Positions 1-9,540 are shown, counted from the first letter of the stretch. The stretch is 64,000 bases of DNA from an uncultured Lachnospiraceae bacterium (GCA_910578555.1 CAJTPS010000001.1:124001-188000), one strand, 5' to 3'. Notes: generated from the sequence alone by a model not told the origin. Program-made: numbers and translations.

Positions 1-1
1 G

Positions 2-679
2 CTCACGTCGCTGAATCCGGTGTTTACTGTGGGCAGCCAGATTACGGAGAGTATCCGGACGCACATGCACTTATCCAAGGAGACGGCAAGGAAGCGGGCA
101 GTGGAACTGCTTGTGCAGGTGGGGATGCCTGATGCGGCGGGAACGATGAAGAAGTATCCGCACACGTTGTCGGGCGGTATGCGGCAGAGAGTTATGATTG
201 CGATGGCGCTGTCATGTAATCCGCGGCTGCTGATCGCAGATGAGCCGACGACTGCGCTGGATGTGACGATACAGGCGCAGATCATGAGGCTGCTGAAAGA
301 ATTGCAGCAGGAGCGCAACATGTCCATGATACTGATTACACACGACATCGGCCTGGTTGCCAATACGGCGGACAGAGTACTCGTGATGTATGCGGGACAG
401 ATCATCGAGGAAGCAGCGGCGGAGGAGATTTTCACGGACCCGAAGCACCCGTATACACAGGCGCTTCTGCATACGGTGCCGACGATCCGGGATGAGGCTG
501 ACAGGAAACTGGAGGCAATTCCGGGTATGGTGCCGGAGAACTATGATGATATTGCGGGGTGCCGGTTTGCGGACCGCTGCCCTTACCGTAGAGAAGAATG
601 TGATAAGCCGCAGGATGCATACCTGTTCGGCGGGGACCATAGGGCGAGGTGCATCGTGACGTGGCAGAAGCACCGATAG
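2..679 (+). CDS. Dipeptide/oligopeptide ABC importer ATPase, DppD/OppD type (5' end outside window)
   Basis: Cytosolic ATPase of a peptide importer that powers the DppB-DppC channel encoded just downstream. The frame is already open at base 2 and begins in the TSLNPVFTVG segment, which in this family lies roughly 100 residues after the start, so Walker A is outside the window. Seen: signature LSGGMRQRVMIAMAL, Walker B LLIADEPTTALDV, switch histidine in ILITHDIG, and the C-terminal oligopeptide-transporter extension with a cysteine group (CRFADRCPYRREEC) that is typical of Dpp/Opp ATPases. It is the first of four consecutive transporter genes on this strand. The substrate-binding protein gene is not in view and may lie upstream. 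Confidence 0.93.
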   Translation, partial: LTSLNPVFTVGSQITESIRTHMHLSKETARKRAVELLVQVGMPDAAGTMKKYPHTLSGGMRQRVMIAMALSCNPRLLIADEPTTALDVTIQAQIMRLLKELQQERNMSMILITHDIGLVANTADRVLVMYAGQIIEEAAAEEIFTDPKHPYTQALLHTVPTIRDEADRKLEAIPGMVPENYDDIAGCRFADRCPYRREECDKPQDAYLFGGDHRARCIVTWQKHR

Positions 680-777
680 ATTGCCGGACAGACATTGTGT
701 AGAACAGCAGCGGCAGGTTTGCTGCTGCCGCGATTGTACAGACGTATATAAGCAGTGTCCGGCAATGGAGGAAAGTT

Positions 778-1860
778 ATGTCAGACGAGAAAACAATTCC
801 CTTCATACAAGTGGATAATCTGAAGAAGTATTATCCGGTCAAAGGTGGTATCATCACGCATACGACCGGATATGTCAAAGCGGTGGACGGCGTCAGTTTT
901 TCTGTTATGCGGGGGCAGACGCTGGGGCTTGTGGGCGAGTCAGGCTGCGGCAAATCTACCGTCGGAAGACAGCTGGTAGGGCTGGAGGTGCCTACGGAGG
1001 GGAAGATCTACTATAACGGCTGTGACCTGACGGCGCTGCAGAAGAATAAAAAAGAGATGCAGCGTATTCGGACGAAGCTGCAGATGGTTTTCCAGGACCC
1101 GTATTCTTCGCTGAACCCGAGGAAACATATCTATGAGATATTGGCGCAGCCTATGCTGTATCACCAGATCTCGGAGAAGAGAACTGTGGAACGGGATATT
1201 CATAAGATCCTGGACATGGTCGGGCTGCCTAAGACGGTTCTGGGCAGATACCCGCATGAGTTTTCCGGCGGACAGCGCCAGAGAATCGGGATTGCGAAGG
1301 CGTTGTCGCTGCGTCCCGAGTTTATTGTGTGTGATGAGCCTGTCAGCGCTCTGGATGTGTCGATTCAGGCGCAGATTCTGAATCTGCTGAAGGAACTGCA
1401 GAAGGAACTTGGTCTCACACTGCTGTTCGTGGGACATGGTCTGGGTGCGGTCAAATATGTCAGTGATCAGATTGCGGTCATGTATCTGGGCAAGATCGTA
1501 GAGTATGGCGAGGCAAAAGAAGTGTTCAGGCACCCGGTGCATCCGTATACGAAAGCGCTGCTGGAGGCGGTGCCGATTCCGGACCCGCGGGAAAGGAACA
1601 AGGGGCGTAAGCTGTTACAGGGAGAGATCGGAAGCAGCATGAATCCGCCGTCAGGGTGCAGATTCCATCCGCGCTGCCCCTATGCGGTCGAGCAGTGTAA
1701 GGCGGATGATCCGGCACAATATGCTGTAGTGGAAACCGGACACAATACACGGGGCGGCAATGCGGCGCTGCAGGCGGCGCAGAAGGAAAAAGAAACGGGA
1801 CGCCATGTAGCGGCATGTCCCATAGTTTTATCCGGTACGGAGGCGGCAATTCATGGGTAA
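778..1860 (+). CDS. Dipeptide/oligopeptide ABC importer ATPase, DppF/OppF type
   Basis: Second ATPase of the same importer, 360 residues; it pairs with the upstream ATPase as a heterodimer. Walker A is GESGCGKSTVGR (about residues 55-66), signature FSGGQRQRIGIAKAL, Walker B FIVCDEPVSALDV, and the C-terminal peptide-transporter domain has CRFHPRCPYAVEQC. The H-loop reads LLFVGHGLG where the family normally has SHDL: the catalytic histidine is kept but the following Asp is Gly, a small oddity. The start is the ATG after GGAGGAAAG. Its 3' end overlaps the next gene by 8 bases, which suggests translational coupling. The last 60 residues are longer and less conserved than usual. Confidence 0.93.
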   Translation: MSDEKTIPFIQVDNLKKYYPVKGGIITHTTGYVKAVDGVSFSVMRGQTLGLVGESGCGKSTVGRQLVGLEVPTEGKIYYNGCDLTALQKNKKEMQRIRTKLQMVFQDPYSSLNPRKHIYEILAQPMLYHQISEKRTVERDIHKILDMVGLPKTVLGRYPHEFSGGQRQRIGIAKALSLRPEFIVCDEPVSALDVSIQAQILNLLKELQKELGLTLLFVGHGLGAVKYVSDQIAVMYLGKIVEYGEAKEVFRHPVHPYTKALLEAVPIPDPRERNKGRKLLQGEIGSSMNPPSGCRFHPRCPYAVEQCKADDPAQYAVVETGHNTRGGNAALQAAQKEKETGRHVAACPIVLSGTEAAIHG

Positions 1861-2800
1861 ATATATATTGAAACGTATACTGATTGCCATTCCGGTTCTG
1901 ATCGGTATTACAATCATTGATTATGTAATTATGTGTCTTGCGGGGAGCCCGCTGGCAATGCTGCAGGGGCCGCGGGTGTCGGAAGCGGCTCTGGAGGCGA
2001 AGAAGATTGCGCTTGGACTGGATCAGCCCGTCTACGTGCAGTATTTCGTGTGGCTGGGTCAGCTGCTACAGGGTAATCTGGGATACTCTATGAAATCTTA
2101 TCAGCCGGTGAGCGCAATGATCGGGAGTCATATCGGCCCTACGCTTCTCCTGATGGGCGTATCGCTTCTGGCGAGTATGATTCTGGCTGTTCCGGCGGGT
2201 ATTTACAGTGCAATTCATCAGTATTCCAAGGGAGATTATGCGGTGGTGACAGTCTCTTTTCTGGGAAGCAGTGTGCCGGGATTCTTCTTTTCGCTGCTGC
2301 TGATCTATATCTTTACCGTGCGGCTCGGCTGGCTGCCGTCCGGCGGCATGACGACGCTTGGCACGGAGGGCGGCGCCACAGATGTGGCGAAGCATATGGT
2401 GATGCCCGTGATCGTGCTTGCATTTTCCATGGCGGGCAGCAATATTCGTTACATCAGAAGCGCTATGCTGGAGATTCTGCAGCAGGATTATCTGCGGACA
2501 GCCAGAGCAAAGGGAATCGGACACTTCAGAGTCATTAATAAACACGCGCTGCGCAATGCGCTTGTACCGATTATCACGGTGATCGGCATGGAGATTCCCG
2601 TGCTGTTTGGCGGCGCGGTGATTATTGAGCAGATTTTTTCATGGCCGGGACTGGGGCTTATGACCATGAGCGCCATCAGCAATCGCGACTATCCGGTGAT
2701 TATGGGCGTGTGCCTGTTATCGGCGGTTGTGGTACTCGTTGCAAATCTGGTTACGGATATTCTGTATGCATTGGTTGACCCTACCATTCAGCTGGATTAG
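1853..2800 (+). CDS. Peptide ABC importer permease, DppB/OppB type
   Basis: Integral membrane permease, 315 residues, one half of the translocation channel. It starts with the family-typical KYILKRILIAIPVLIG transmembrane segment, has about six hydrophobic helices, and carries the BPD_transp_1 cytoplasmic coupling loop around ARAKGIGHFRVINKHALRNA that contacts the ATPases. The start codon lies inside the end of the upstream ATPase gene. It ends with the usual DILYALVDPTIQLD tail of DppB proteins. The DppC partner follows after 12 bases. Nothing looks truncated. Confidence 0.93.
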   Translation: MGKYILKRILIAIPVLIGITIIDYVIMCLAGSPLAMLQGPRVSEAALEAKKIALGLDQPVYVQYFVWLGQLLQGNLGYSMKSYQPVSAMIGSHIGPTLLLMGVSLLASMILAVPAGIYSAIHQYSKGDYAVVTVSFLGSSVPGFFFSLLLIYIFTVRLGWLPSGGMTTLGTEGGATDVAKHMVMPVIVLAFSMAGSNIRYIRSAMLEILQQDYLRTARAKGIGHFRVINKHALRNALVPIITVIGMEIPVLFGGAVIIEQIFSWPGLGLMTMSAISNRDYPVIMGVCLLSAVVVLVANLVTDILYALVDPTIQLD

Positions 2801-2812
2801 GAGGGCTTATAG

Positions 2813-3799
2813 GTGGCTTGGAAAAATACGGATAGAAAGCTCCATAAGATATGGAGGCGTGCAGATAAAAAATATGGTTCAAAATCGGCGATGGCAGTCA
2901 GTATGATTGCAGGTTATGATGCTGAGAGTGCAGAGAAGAAAACAGATATATCCGGTGAGAGCTATCTGCAGACGGTTGTCAGGCGGTTTAAGCGGCATCA
3001 TCTGGCAGCCGCCAGTCTGGTGGTCTTAGGTGTTATTGTTCTGGCGGCGCTCTTGGCACCGGTGATCGCGCCGTATGATCCTAACGATATTGTGGGACCT
3101 TTTGCGGGAGCGCCTTCGAAAGAGTTCTGGCTTGGCACGGATCAGATTGGCCGGGACGTTCTGAGCAGGCTCTTGTATGCCACGCGGATTTCCCTTCTGG
3201 TCGGTGTAATGGCGACGGTGATTTCGACAGTGATCGGCGTGATCCTCGGACTGATTGCCGGATACTTCGGCGGTGTGGCGGATATGATTATTATGCGCTT
3301 TACCGATATCGTGATGTCATTTCCTTATATACTGCTTGTGCTGGTGGCGGCGGCTATTTTCAAGCCGGGGCTTTGGAACATCATACTGATTCTGGGATTT
3401 GTAGACTGGCCGGGCATCGCCAGACTGGTGAGAGGCAATGTTCTGAATCTGCGGGAGACGAATTTTGTTAAAGGAAATATTGTGGCGGGTATGCCGCTTC
3501 GACATATTCTGTTCTCGGAAATCCTGCCGAATACGGTGGCGCCGATTCTGGTTTATGCTACTTCCGTGCTGGCGTTATCCATTCTGGACGAGGCGGCGCT
3601 GAGCTTCTTAGGACAGGGCGTGCGGCCGCCGGAGGCGAGCCTTGGCAATATGCTAAACGGTGCACAGTCGCTTACCGTGCTCACCACCCAGCCATGGCTG
3701 TGGATTCCGCCGGGACTGCTGATTATCGTGATTGTTATGGCCATTAATTTTATCGGGGATGCCCTGCGGGATGCACTTGACCCGAACAGCGGAAGGTGA
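2813..3799 (+). CDS. Peptide ABC importer permease, DppC/OppC type
   Basis: Second permease half, 328 residues, with a GTG start placed after GGAGGGCTTATAG. It has an unusually long cytoplasmic N-terminus of about 65 residues before the first membrane helix (LAAASLVVLGVIVLAALL). Next come the conserved periplasm-facing APYDPNDIVGPF and LGTDQIGRDVLSRLLYATR motifs of DppC proteins and the coupling loop near NLRETNFVKGNIVAGMP. It ends with the typical FIGDALRDALDPNSGR. It completes the ATPase-ATPase-permease-permease set. A 140-base gap separates it from the peptidase gene. Confidence 0.93.
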   Translation: MAWKNTDRKLHKIWRRADKKYGSKSAMAVSMIAGYDAESAEKKTDISGESYLQTVVRRFKRHHLAAASLVVLGVIVLAALLAPVIAPYDPNDIVGPFAGAPSKEFWLGTDQIGRDVLSRLLYATRISLLVGVMATVISTVIGVILGLIAGYFGGVADMIIMRFTDIVMSFPYILLVLVAAAIFKPGLWNIILILGFVDWPGIARLVRGNVLNLRETNFVKGNIVAGMPLRHILFSEILPNTVAPILVYATSVLALSILDEAALSFLGQGVRPPEASLGNMLNGAQSLTVLTTQPWLWIPPGLLIIVIVMAINFIGDALRDALDPNSGR

Positions 3800-3939
3800 A
3801 TGTGCGGGAGCGTGCTTAGAGCAGCCTGCACTGTTGTGCGTTTGCATGGTACAAGAAGACAGGCCGGCGGCAGAGTGGTGCCGGATTGACAGAAAGGACA
3901 GACGGGAAAGATCGTAAAGACTGAAGGAGGAGCATCCAT

Positions 3940-5187
3940 ATGAAGCCTGGTGACAGGAAGCAACTGGAACAGTATCTGATTAATAACTTCGAGTGGTTTC
4001 ACAGACACCCGGAACTGCCCTATGAGGAAGTGCAGACTACGGCGAAGATACGTGAACTGCTCACGGAGGCGGGGATAGAAGTATTACCTTATCCGCTTGC
4101 GACGGGGCTGGTGGCAGTGGTGCGCGGCGGGAAGGATGCCGGGAGCAGCCGGAATGTTGAGAAAGCGTATGAAGGAAAGGCGGCGGAGGGCATAGCGGGC
4201 GTGTCAGGCCGTACAATCGCACTTCGCTGTGACATCGATGCGCTCCCGGTCAGGGAGGAAGCGGCGGTGCCTTACGCTTCCGGGGCGGACGGCGTCATGC
4301 ACGCATGCGGGCACGACTTTCATATTACGGCAGGAATCGGCGCGGCGATTCTGCTGCAGGAACGACGGGAAGAACTGTGCGGAACGGTCAAATTTATCTT
4401 CCAGCCGGCGGAGGAAGAGTCACATGGTGCATTAAAAATTCTTGAGACGGATGCGATGAATGACGTGGAACAGATCTGGGGATTTCACGCTGACCCTACG
4501 AACGCGGTGGGAGTGATCGGTATCAGGGAAGGCTATGTGACGGCGGCGGTGGACCGCTTTCTGATTCGTGTGAAAGGGACAGGCTGCCATGGCGCGCATC
4601 CGGATGACGGCATCGATCCGATTCTTGCGTCGGCTGCAATCGTGCAGGGATTACAGTCTGTCGTGAGCCGCAGTGTAAATGCTTTTCATCCTTCGCTGCT
4701 CAGCGTAACGAGAATACAGGCGGGAACCACATGGAATGTGATTCCGGCAGAAGCTGAGATGGAAGGTACGGTGCGCACGATGAACCGGGAGGATCGGATT
4801 CTGTATGAAAAGAGAGTGCGGGAGATTGCGGAGCGGATTGCAGACGCATACGGCGCAGAGGCGGAAGTTATCTGGACGGCAGGACCGCCGGCCACCTGGA
4901 ATAACGGTGGGATGGCGCGGATCTGTGAGGAGACAGCGAAGAAACTCGGCATGAGGACCGTGCCCGAGGAGAGTTCCATGGGCGGCGATGACTTCGCGTA
5001 TTATGAAGACAGAGACACTATGCACAGGGATGTGCCGGGCTGCTATGTGAAGATCGGTACGGGCGTGGGACATCCGATCCATCATCCGGCGTTTTGTGTG
5101 GACGAGTGTGTGATTCTGCCGGCGTCGGTATATCTGGCAGGAGTGCTTACTGCAGCACTATGTGATGCGGGAGATAGAGGAAATTAA
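3940..5187 (+). CDS. M20 family amidohydrolase / aminoacylase-type peptidase
   Basis: Cytosolic metal-dependent hydrolase of the M20D group (N-acyl-amino-acid or hippurate hydrolase, IAA-amino-acid hydrolase type), 415 residues. Metal-site motifs are visible: HACGHDFH, FQPAEEE, a later His in WGFHAD, and the C-terminal GVGHPIHHPAFCVDE; the general base Glu is in the AEEE run. The dimerisation domain lies at about residues 195-310. A 20-residue insertion rich in Gly, Glu and Lys (about residues 65-88) sits before the RCDIDALPV strand and is not usual in the family. Start chosen after AAGGAGGAGC. Directly behind the peptide transporter, it probably cleaves an imported acylated amino acid or peptide; the exact substrate cannot be told. 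Confidence 0.88.
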   Translation: MKPGDRKQLEQYLINNFEWFHRHPELPYEEVQTTAKIRELLTEAGIEVLPYPLATGLVAVVRGGKDAGSSRNVEKAYEGKAAEGIAGVSGRTIALRCDIDALPVREEAAVPYASGADGVMHACGHDFHITAGIGAAILLQERREELCGTVKFIFQPAEEESHGALKILETDAMNDVEQIWGFHADPTNAVGVIGIREGYVTAAVDRFLIRVKGTGCHGAHPDDGIDPILASAAIVQGLQSVVSRSVNAFHPSLLSVTRIQAGTTWNVIPAEAEMEGTVRTMNREDRILYEKRVREIAERIADAYGAEAEVIWTAGPPATWNNGGMARICEETAKKLGMRTVPEESSMGGDDFAYYEDRDTMHRDVPGCYVKIGTGVGHPIHHPAFCVDECVILPASVYLAGVLTAALCDAGDRGN

Positions 5188-5521
5188 TGTACTGTTCATT
5201 CGCATGCGGCCTTTTGGCTGCGAGCGAATGATACAGTACACTCATCGTGCTTCAAGCTCGTGAAGCGAATCTCGCCGACTGCGTGAGCATTTTATGCAAT
5301 ATGCCTATGCAAGGTTCACGAAGCACCTTTTGACACCTTAATCTCTATCGAAAATTCCTCGGCGTATAATATTGAGGGATTAGTGTGAAAAATAAGCTTG
5401 ATAGCTCATTTTTCACACGGCTATTTGTGCCGCAGGCGTCACAAAATAGCTCTTATCGCAGAGCCGAATCTGATATTCGGCTCGTGATTCCTCCGACGCT
5501 AAAGCGTCTGCGGAATGGAGA
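5188..5521. repeat. Gene-free cluster of five or more inverted repeats between convergent operons
   Basis: No gene is seen here. The stretch holds stem-loops in series: 5189-5240 (arms beginning TGTACTGTTCATTCGC and ending GCGAATGATACAGTACA), 5248-5265 (GCTTCA/TGAAGC), 5383-5418 (GTGTGAAAAAT/ATTTTTCACAC), 5420-5450 (GCTATTTGTG/CACAAAATAGC), 5461-5483 (GAGCCGAAT/ATTCGGCTC) and 5487-5516 (ATTCCTCCGACGCT/AGCGTCTGCGGAAT, imperfect). The words AAATTCCTCGGC near 5353 recur in the repeat at 35415. The plus-strand peptidase and the minus-strand cupin gene converge on it, so it could act as a two-way terminator or RNA-stabilising end, but no long T-run follows the stems. Confidence 0.75.
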
Positions 5522-6001
5522 TTAATATACAACATTGACAGCCGGTCCTTCGACACTTACCCACTCAGCAGGACTTGCGCCCCGGGAGGCGAGATAGTAA
5601 TAGGAAGCGGGCTTGCCGACTCCGTGGCCGGCGTCATGCCATATGTTGCGTGCAAGAACGATGACATCGCCCTGGCGCAGGATTACAGAACGTACATCTT
5701 CTGCCTGGGGAGGCAGCGTGCCGCGCGATTTTGCGAAGCATACAATGACCGGTTCTGACATACAGAAGAGCGCTTCCATGGTGTGGTCGTGCTTTTCCAT
5801 GGATTGCAGAACATATGGTGCGCTCTGTCCGATTGTATATCCCAGATGTGCAGGGGCATCGATCAGGGGAGAGCGGGTCATGTGATCCTCAAAGACGTCT
5901 GTCTGACAGTGCATGACATCATGCTGATCATCGAGCATATTGTAGTAAAAGCCATATTCTGTAAAATCAAATTCTTTTATTTCCACAGCACGGATAATCA
6001 T
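5522..6001 (-). CDS. Cupin-fold protein related to ureidoglycolate lyase
   Basis: 159-residue soluble protein that resembles the ureidoglycolate lyase (AllA-like) cupin family: central MEKHDHTMEALFCMSEPVIVCFA strand pair (residues about 70-92) followed by LRQGDVIVLARNIWHDAGH, where cupins place metal or substrate ligands (His and Asp residues in KHDHTMEA and NIWHDAGH). The ATG overlaps the stop of the upstream permease gene by 4 bases (ATGA), so it is the last gene of the BMP-transporter operon and is translationally coupled. True ureidoglycolate lyase activity is not proven by sequence; a related lyase or isomerase on the imported substrate is equally possible. Confidence 0.65.
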   Translation of the reverse strand: MIIRAVEIKEFDFTEYGFYYNMLDDQHDVMHCQTDVFEDHMTRSPLIDAPAHLGYTIGQSAPYVLQSMEKHDHTMEALFCMSEPVIVCFAKSRGTLPPQAEDVRSVILRQGDVIVLARNIWHDAGHGVGKPASYYYLASRGASPAEWVSVEGPAVNVVY

Positions 6002-6903
6002 ACGTTCTCCTTTCTTAATTCACCCAGGTTTGTAAGACACATAACAAGTACCGTGATAATATAAGGAGCCGCCAGTACTAACTGAGAAGGGATGCTGAAT
6101 CCCTGAAGCCCGACGGACAATGCATCTGCAAAGGCAAAGATCAGGCAGGCGAAAAACGATTTCAAGGGATCGCCTTTACCGATTCTTGCAGCCGATACGG
6201 CAAGGAAACCTTTGCCGGCGGACATGTTTTCCGTGAACATGGATATACCGCACAGCGGCAGACATGTCCCGGCGGCGCCTGCCAGTACGCCTGTGACAAT
6301 CAGGGAAGCCCATTTGTATTTCAGGACGGAGACGCCGGCAGACTGCATAGCCTCCTCATTGCTGCCGACGCCGCGGATTCTGAGTCCGAAAGGCGTCCTG
6401 TACATGACAATCTGTGCGATAATGACAACTAGAAAAGCCAGATATACAAGGGTGTTCTGATTATTTAAAATACTGCCGATATATGGAATCCTGTCTAAGA
6501 ACGGGATGTGAATCGTGCCGAAACTCTTGATTCTGGAGTCCATGACAGAACCGCGGGTATGAAAAATATTATACATCAACAGTGTGGTAAAACCCCATGC
6601 GCTCAGGTTCATTGCGATGCCGATTACGATCGGGTCTGATTTAAAGTGCAGGACAAAGATACCGAAAACGGCAGACATCACAATACCGGATACGATTCCG
6701 AATAATAAGCCCATAGAAGCATTTTCAAATAAGTAACTTCCCCAGGTGGCAAAGAAGGCGCTTGTAAGTACATAACTTTCCAAGCCGATATTAAAAATTC
6801 TGGCTTTATGCCCGTAAGCGCTTCCGACGGCGGCAAGAGCGATCGGTGCGGACAGGCGTACCATTGCCGACAGTGTGGAAATGCTGAATATCAATTGGAA
6901 CAT
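5998..6903 (-). CDS. ABC transporter permease, BMP/nucleoside (NupQ-like) or sugar type
   Basis: Hydrophobic 301-residue permease of the BPD_transp_2 family (RbsC/YufQ-like), with about eight or more helices. The region GTPFGLRIRGVG-equivalent reads RTPFGLRIRGVGSNEEAMQSAGV, the typical coupling segment of this family. Start is the ATG 7 bases after the stop of the companion permease, with GGAGGTG upstream. With the other permease, the double ATPase and the BMP lipoprotein it forms a complete importer whose relatives carry nucleosides or purines. It overlaps the cupin gene by 4 bases. Confidence 0.9.
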   Translation of the reverse strand: MFQLIFSISTLSAMVRLSAPIALAAVGSAYGHKARIFNIGLESYVLTSAFFATWGSYLFENASMGLLFGIVSGIVMSAVFGIFVLHFKSDPIVIGIAMNLSAWGFTTLLMYNIFHTRGSVMDSRIKSFGTIHIPFLDRIPYIGSILNNQNTLVYLAFLVVIIAQIVMYRTPFGLRIRGVGSNEEAMQSAGVSVLKYKWASLIVTGVLAGAAGTCLPLCGISMFTENMSAGKGFLAVSAARIGKGDPLKSFFACLIFAFADALSVGLQGFSIPSQLVLAAPYIITVLVMCLTNLGELRKENV

Positions 6904-6909
6904 ACGGCA

Positions 6910-8007
6910 TTACACCTCCTCTTTCTGTATGCGAAGCCTGCGGATCTGTCTTTTTTCTTTCAATTGCTTAGATAATGCCTCATAGTCGATGGCGACAAGC
7001 AGTACGAATACGGATTGAAGAACCATGACGACGAGCCGGTTGGTAGAGGTTGTCCGTTCCATTTGAAAAGAACCGGCCTTGAGCATCCCCCATATAATGG
7101 AAATGATGATGACGGCCAGCGGATTGTTCCTGGCAATCGAAGCAATCATAACACCGTCCCATCCGAGGTTGGTTGCGAAAGCAGGGCGGAATTTGCCGAA
7201 TGTACCGGTCATTTCCGTGCCGCCGCACACACCGCTGATAAATCCGCTTAAAAGAAAAATCATGATAAAAGTTCTCTTATAATTGATGCCGCCGTATTTT
7301 GAAAACCTGAGGTTTTCGCCTACTTGCTTCAGTTCATATCCTTTGACGGTATAGCGGTACAGCAGGTAGATAATAACCGCGATGCCGATCGCGATAAAGA
7401 ATGCCGTTGTTGCACTGGTCTTCGGAATAATCACGGAGAGCCTTGCCGTTGTATGCATATCGGGAGTCGCAATGGCGTCAGCCAGCTCCGAGGCGTCAAA
7501 TCCCATATATTTAAAGACGAGATATTCTGTAAATAAATTTGCGGCATAGTTCAACATCAATGTACAGATTAATTCATTGACGTTTAGTTTCAGCTTCAGT
7601 ATTGCCGGTATGAATGCAAAAGCCATTCCGGCAAGGCCGCCGATCAGAAGACAGACCGGAATATGCACAAACCGGGGCAGTGTGAGTGCAGAACCTGCGA
7701 TTGCCGCGGCGAAAGCACCGAAATACATCTGCCCTTCGATACCGCAGTTCCAGATACCGGACTTAAAAGCTATTACAGCAGCGATTCCGGTTATGATGCT
7801 GGGTGTCGCCCAGCGGATTGTTGTACCGATGGCGCTGGGACTTCCTATGGAGCCGATAATCATTGCTTTTAAAGCTTCCAGAGGGCTGTTCCCTTGAGAA
7901 AGAATAATAACCGCTCCGATTGCCATGACCAGAAGGGCCGAAACAAAGTATTTCAGTATTTCCAACCGGGCAGCCTGTGATATTTTAAGTCTTATGTTTC
8001 TCTTCAT
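6910..8007 (-). CDS. ABC transporter permease, BMP/nucleoside (NupP-like) type
   Basis: 365-residue membrane permease, partner of the gene at 5998-6903. Start chosen at 8007 (MKRNIRLKISQ) because GGGAGGG lies just upstream; an upstream in-frame start would run through the ATPase gene and is rejected. It has a basic cytoplasmic N-terminus, then helices and the conserved GIEGQMYFGAFAAAIAGS segment typical of YufP/BPD_transp_2 permeases, and GWDGVMIASIARNNPLAV near the C-terminus. The C-terminal basic tail (KQLKEKRQIRRLRIQKEEV) is cytoplasmic. It overlaps the ATPase stop by less than one codon spacing, consistent with operon translation. Confidence 0.9.
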   Translation of the reverse strand: MKRNIRLKISQAARLEILKYFVSALLVMAIGAVIILSQGNSPLEALKAMIIGSIGSPSAIGTTIRWATPSIITGIAAVIAFKSGIWNCGIEGQMYFGAFAAAIAGSALTLPRFVHIPVCLLIGGLAGMAFAFIPAILKLKLNVNELICTLMLNYAANLFTEYLVFKYMGFDASELADAIATPDMHTTARLSVIIPKTSATTAFFIAIGIAVIIYLLYRYTVKGYELKQVGENLRFSKYGGINYKRTFIMIFLLSGFISGVCGGTEMTGTFGKFRPAFATNLGWDGVMIASIARNNPLAVIIISIIWGMLKAGSFQMERTTSTNRLVVMVLQSVFVLLVAIDYEALSKQLKEKRQIRRLRIQKEEV

Positions 8008-8008
8008 T

Positions 8009-9526
8009 TCATGCTTTCCCTCCCAACATATATAATCCGATGGTTTTCTCATCCAACTCGGGAGTATTGTCCAGATCGGCGGCAATCTCACCGTTATACA
8101 TGACCAGAATCCGGTCGGATAACTCCATGACCTCGCCAAGCTCATGGCTGACTAACAATACAGATACGCCTTCCTGTGCAATGTCGATGATTTTCTGCCA
8201 TATAAATTCTATGGCGCCGACATCAATTCCTCTGGTCGGATCTTCGATGATCAACAGGTCATTGTTCTGGGAAAACTCTCTTCCTACAATGGTCTTCTGG
8301 ATGTTTCCGCCGGACAAATCACCGATTTTAGCGTGAATGTTCTGCACCTTTACCTGATAGTTTTCCACAACGAAGCGGGTAAATGACGACGCCTCTTCTT
8401 TGTTCAACAGCCACGGTGTTTTGAACTTGTGTGCCACGTGATATCCCATGATGCAGTTTTCAATCAGGTTTGCATGGACATTACAGCCGGTGGAAATACG
8501 GTCCTGCGGCACATACCCGATTTTCTTTTCCCGTTTCCGGCGGGGAGAAGCCGTGGTTATGTTCTCGCCCTTATAGGTTATCGTACCGCCTTCGGGAGTT
8601 CTCAGACCGAAGACTGCCTCAATCAGTTCGCTTTGTCCGGATCCGGCCACACCGGCAATCCCGAGAATTTCTCCTTTCCTGACAGAGAAAGAAACGTGTT
8701 TCACTTTTTCGGTGCCGTCGCTTCCGAGTGCAGTCAGATTGTCAATTTCCAGGATCGGTTCGGCAATTTTCTTTTCGTGCTTTGTTGTGTTGAAAAGTAC
8801 CTGTCGACCAACCATCAGGTTGGCAAGCCTGTGCTCGTCCGTCTCATGCGGCGACAGATTTCCTGTCACAACGCCGTTTTTCAGAACGGTAATATAATCA
8901 GAGATTTCCATGACTTCTTTGAGCTTGTGAGTAATCAGGATGACGGTTTTCCCCTGTTTTGTCAGATATCTGATTGCCTGAAACAGCCCCTCAATTCCCT
9001 GCGGCGTCAATACGGAAGTGGGTTCGTCCAGGATAATAATCTCCGCTCCCTTATATAAGATTTTGACGATCTCCACCTGTTGGAGGAGCGATACCGGCAG
9101 TTCGGAAACTTTCTTGTCAAGCGGAATGGAAAAGCCATATCTTTCGGCAATTTCCTGAATGTCTCTGGCAGCCTGCTTTTTATTGAGAAAACCGCCCAGA
9201 CTCTTCGTCTCAAATCCCATCATCAGGTTCTCCAGAACCGTTAATTCCTGAAAAAGCATGAATTCCTGATGAACCATTCCGATACCGCATTTGGTCGCAT
9301 CGTTGGGATTGCGGAAGACTACATGCTTACCTTCGACAAGTATTTCACCGCCGTTGGGTTTATAGATGCCGGATATAATATTCATCAGAGTACTTTTGCC
9401 GGCGCCGTTTTCTCCGATGATTGAATGGACAGTACCGCGCCTCACGCTGAGGCTGACATCGTCATTGGCAATCAAACTGCCGAAATATTTATAGATATGT
9501 CGTGCTTCAAGGATGATGTCCTCCAT
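8009..9526 (-). CDS. ABC transporter ATPase with two nucleotide-binding domains, YufO/RbsA-like
   Basis: 505-residue cytosolic ATPase with two fused ABC domains, as in sugar and BMP-type nucleoside importers. Domain 1 has Walker A GENGAGKSTLMN and Walker B EIIILDEPTSVLTP. Domain 2 has the usual degenerate Walker A (GVAGSGQSELIEA), signature LSGGNIQK and Walker B LLIIEDPTRGIDVGA. Keeping one full and one degenerate site is normal for this family. It is the energy unit for the two permeases that follow. A terminator-like stem-loop lies 15-37 bases upstream of its start, between it and the lipoprotein gene, so expression is probably lower than that of the binding protein. Confidence 0.93.
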   Translation of the reverse strand: MEDIILEARHIYKYFGSLIANDDVSLSVRRGTVHSIIGENGAGKSTLMNIISGIYKPNGGEILVEGKHVVFRNPNDATKCGIGMVHQEFMLFQELTVLENLMMGFETKSLGGFLNKKQAARDIQEIAERYGFSIPLDKKVSELPVSLLQQVEIVKILYKGAEIIILDEPTSVLTPQGIEGLFQAIRYLTKQGKTVILITHKLKEVMEISDYITVLKNGVVTGNLSPHETDEHRLANLMVGRQVLFNTTKHEKKIAEPILEIDNLTALGSDGTEKVKHVSFSVRKGEILGIAGVAGSGQSELIEAVFGLRTPEGGTITYKGENITTASPRRKREKKIGYVPQDRISTGCNVHANLIENCIMGYHVAHKFKTPWLLNKEEASSFTRFVVENYQVKVQNIHAKIGDLSGGNIQKTIVGREFSQNNDLLIIEDPTRGIDVGAIEFIWQKIIDIAQEGVSVLLVSHELGEVMELSDRILVMYNGEIAADLDNTPELDEKTIGLYMLGGKA

Positions 9527-9540
9527 AATATTGCCTCCTA

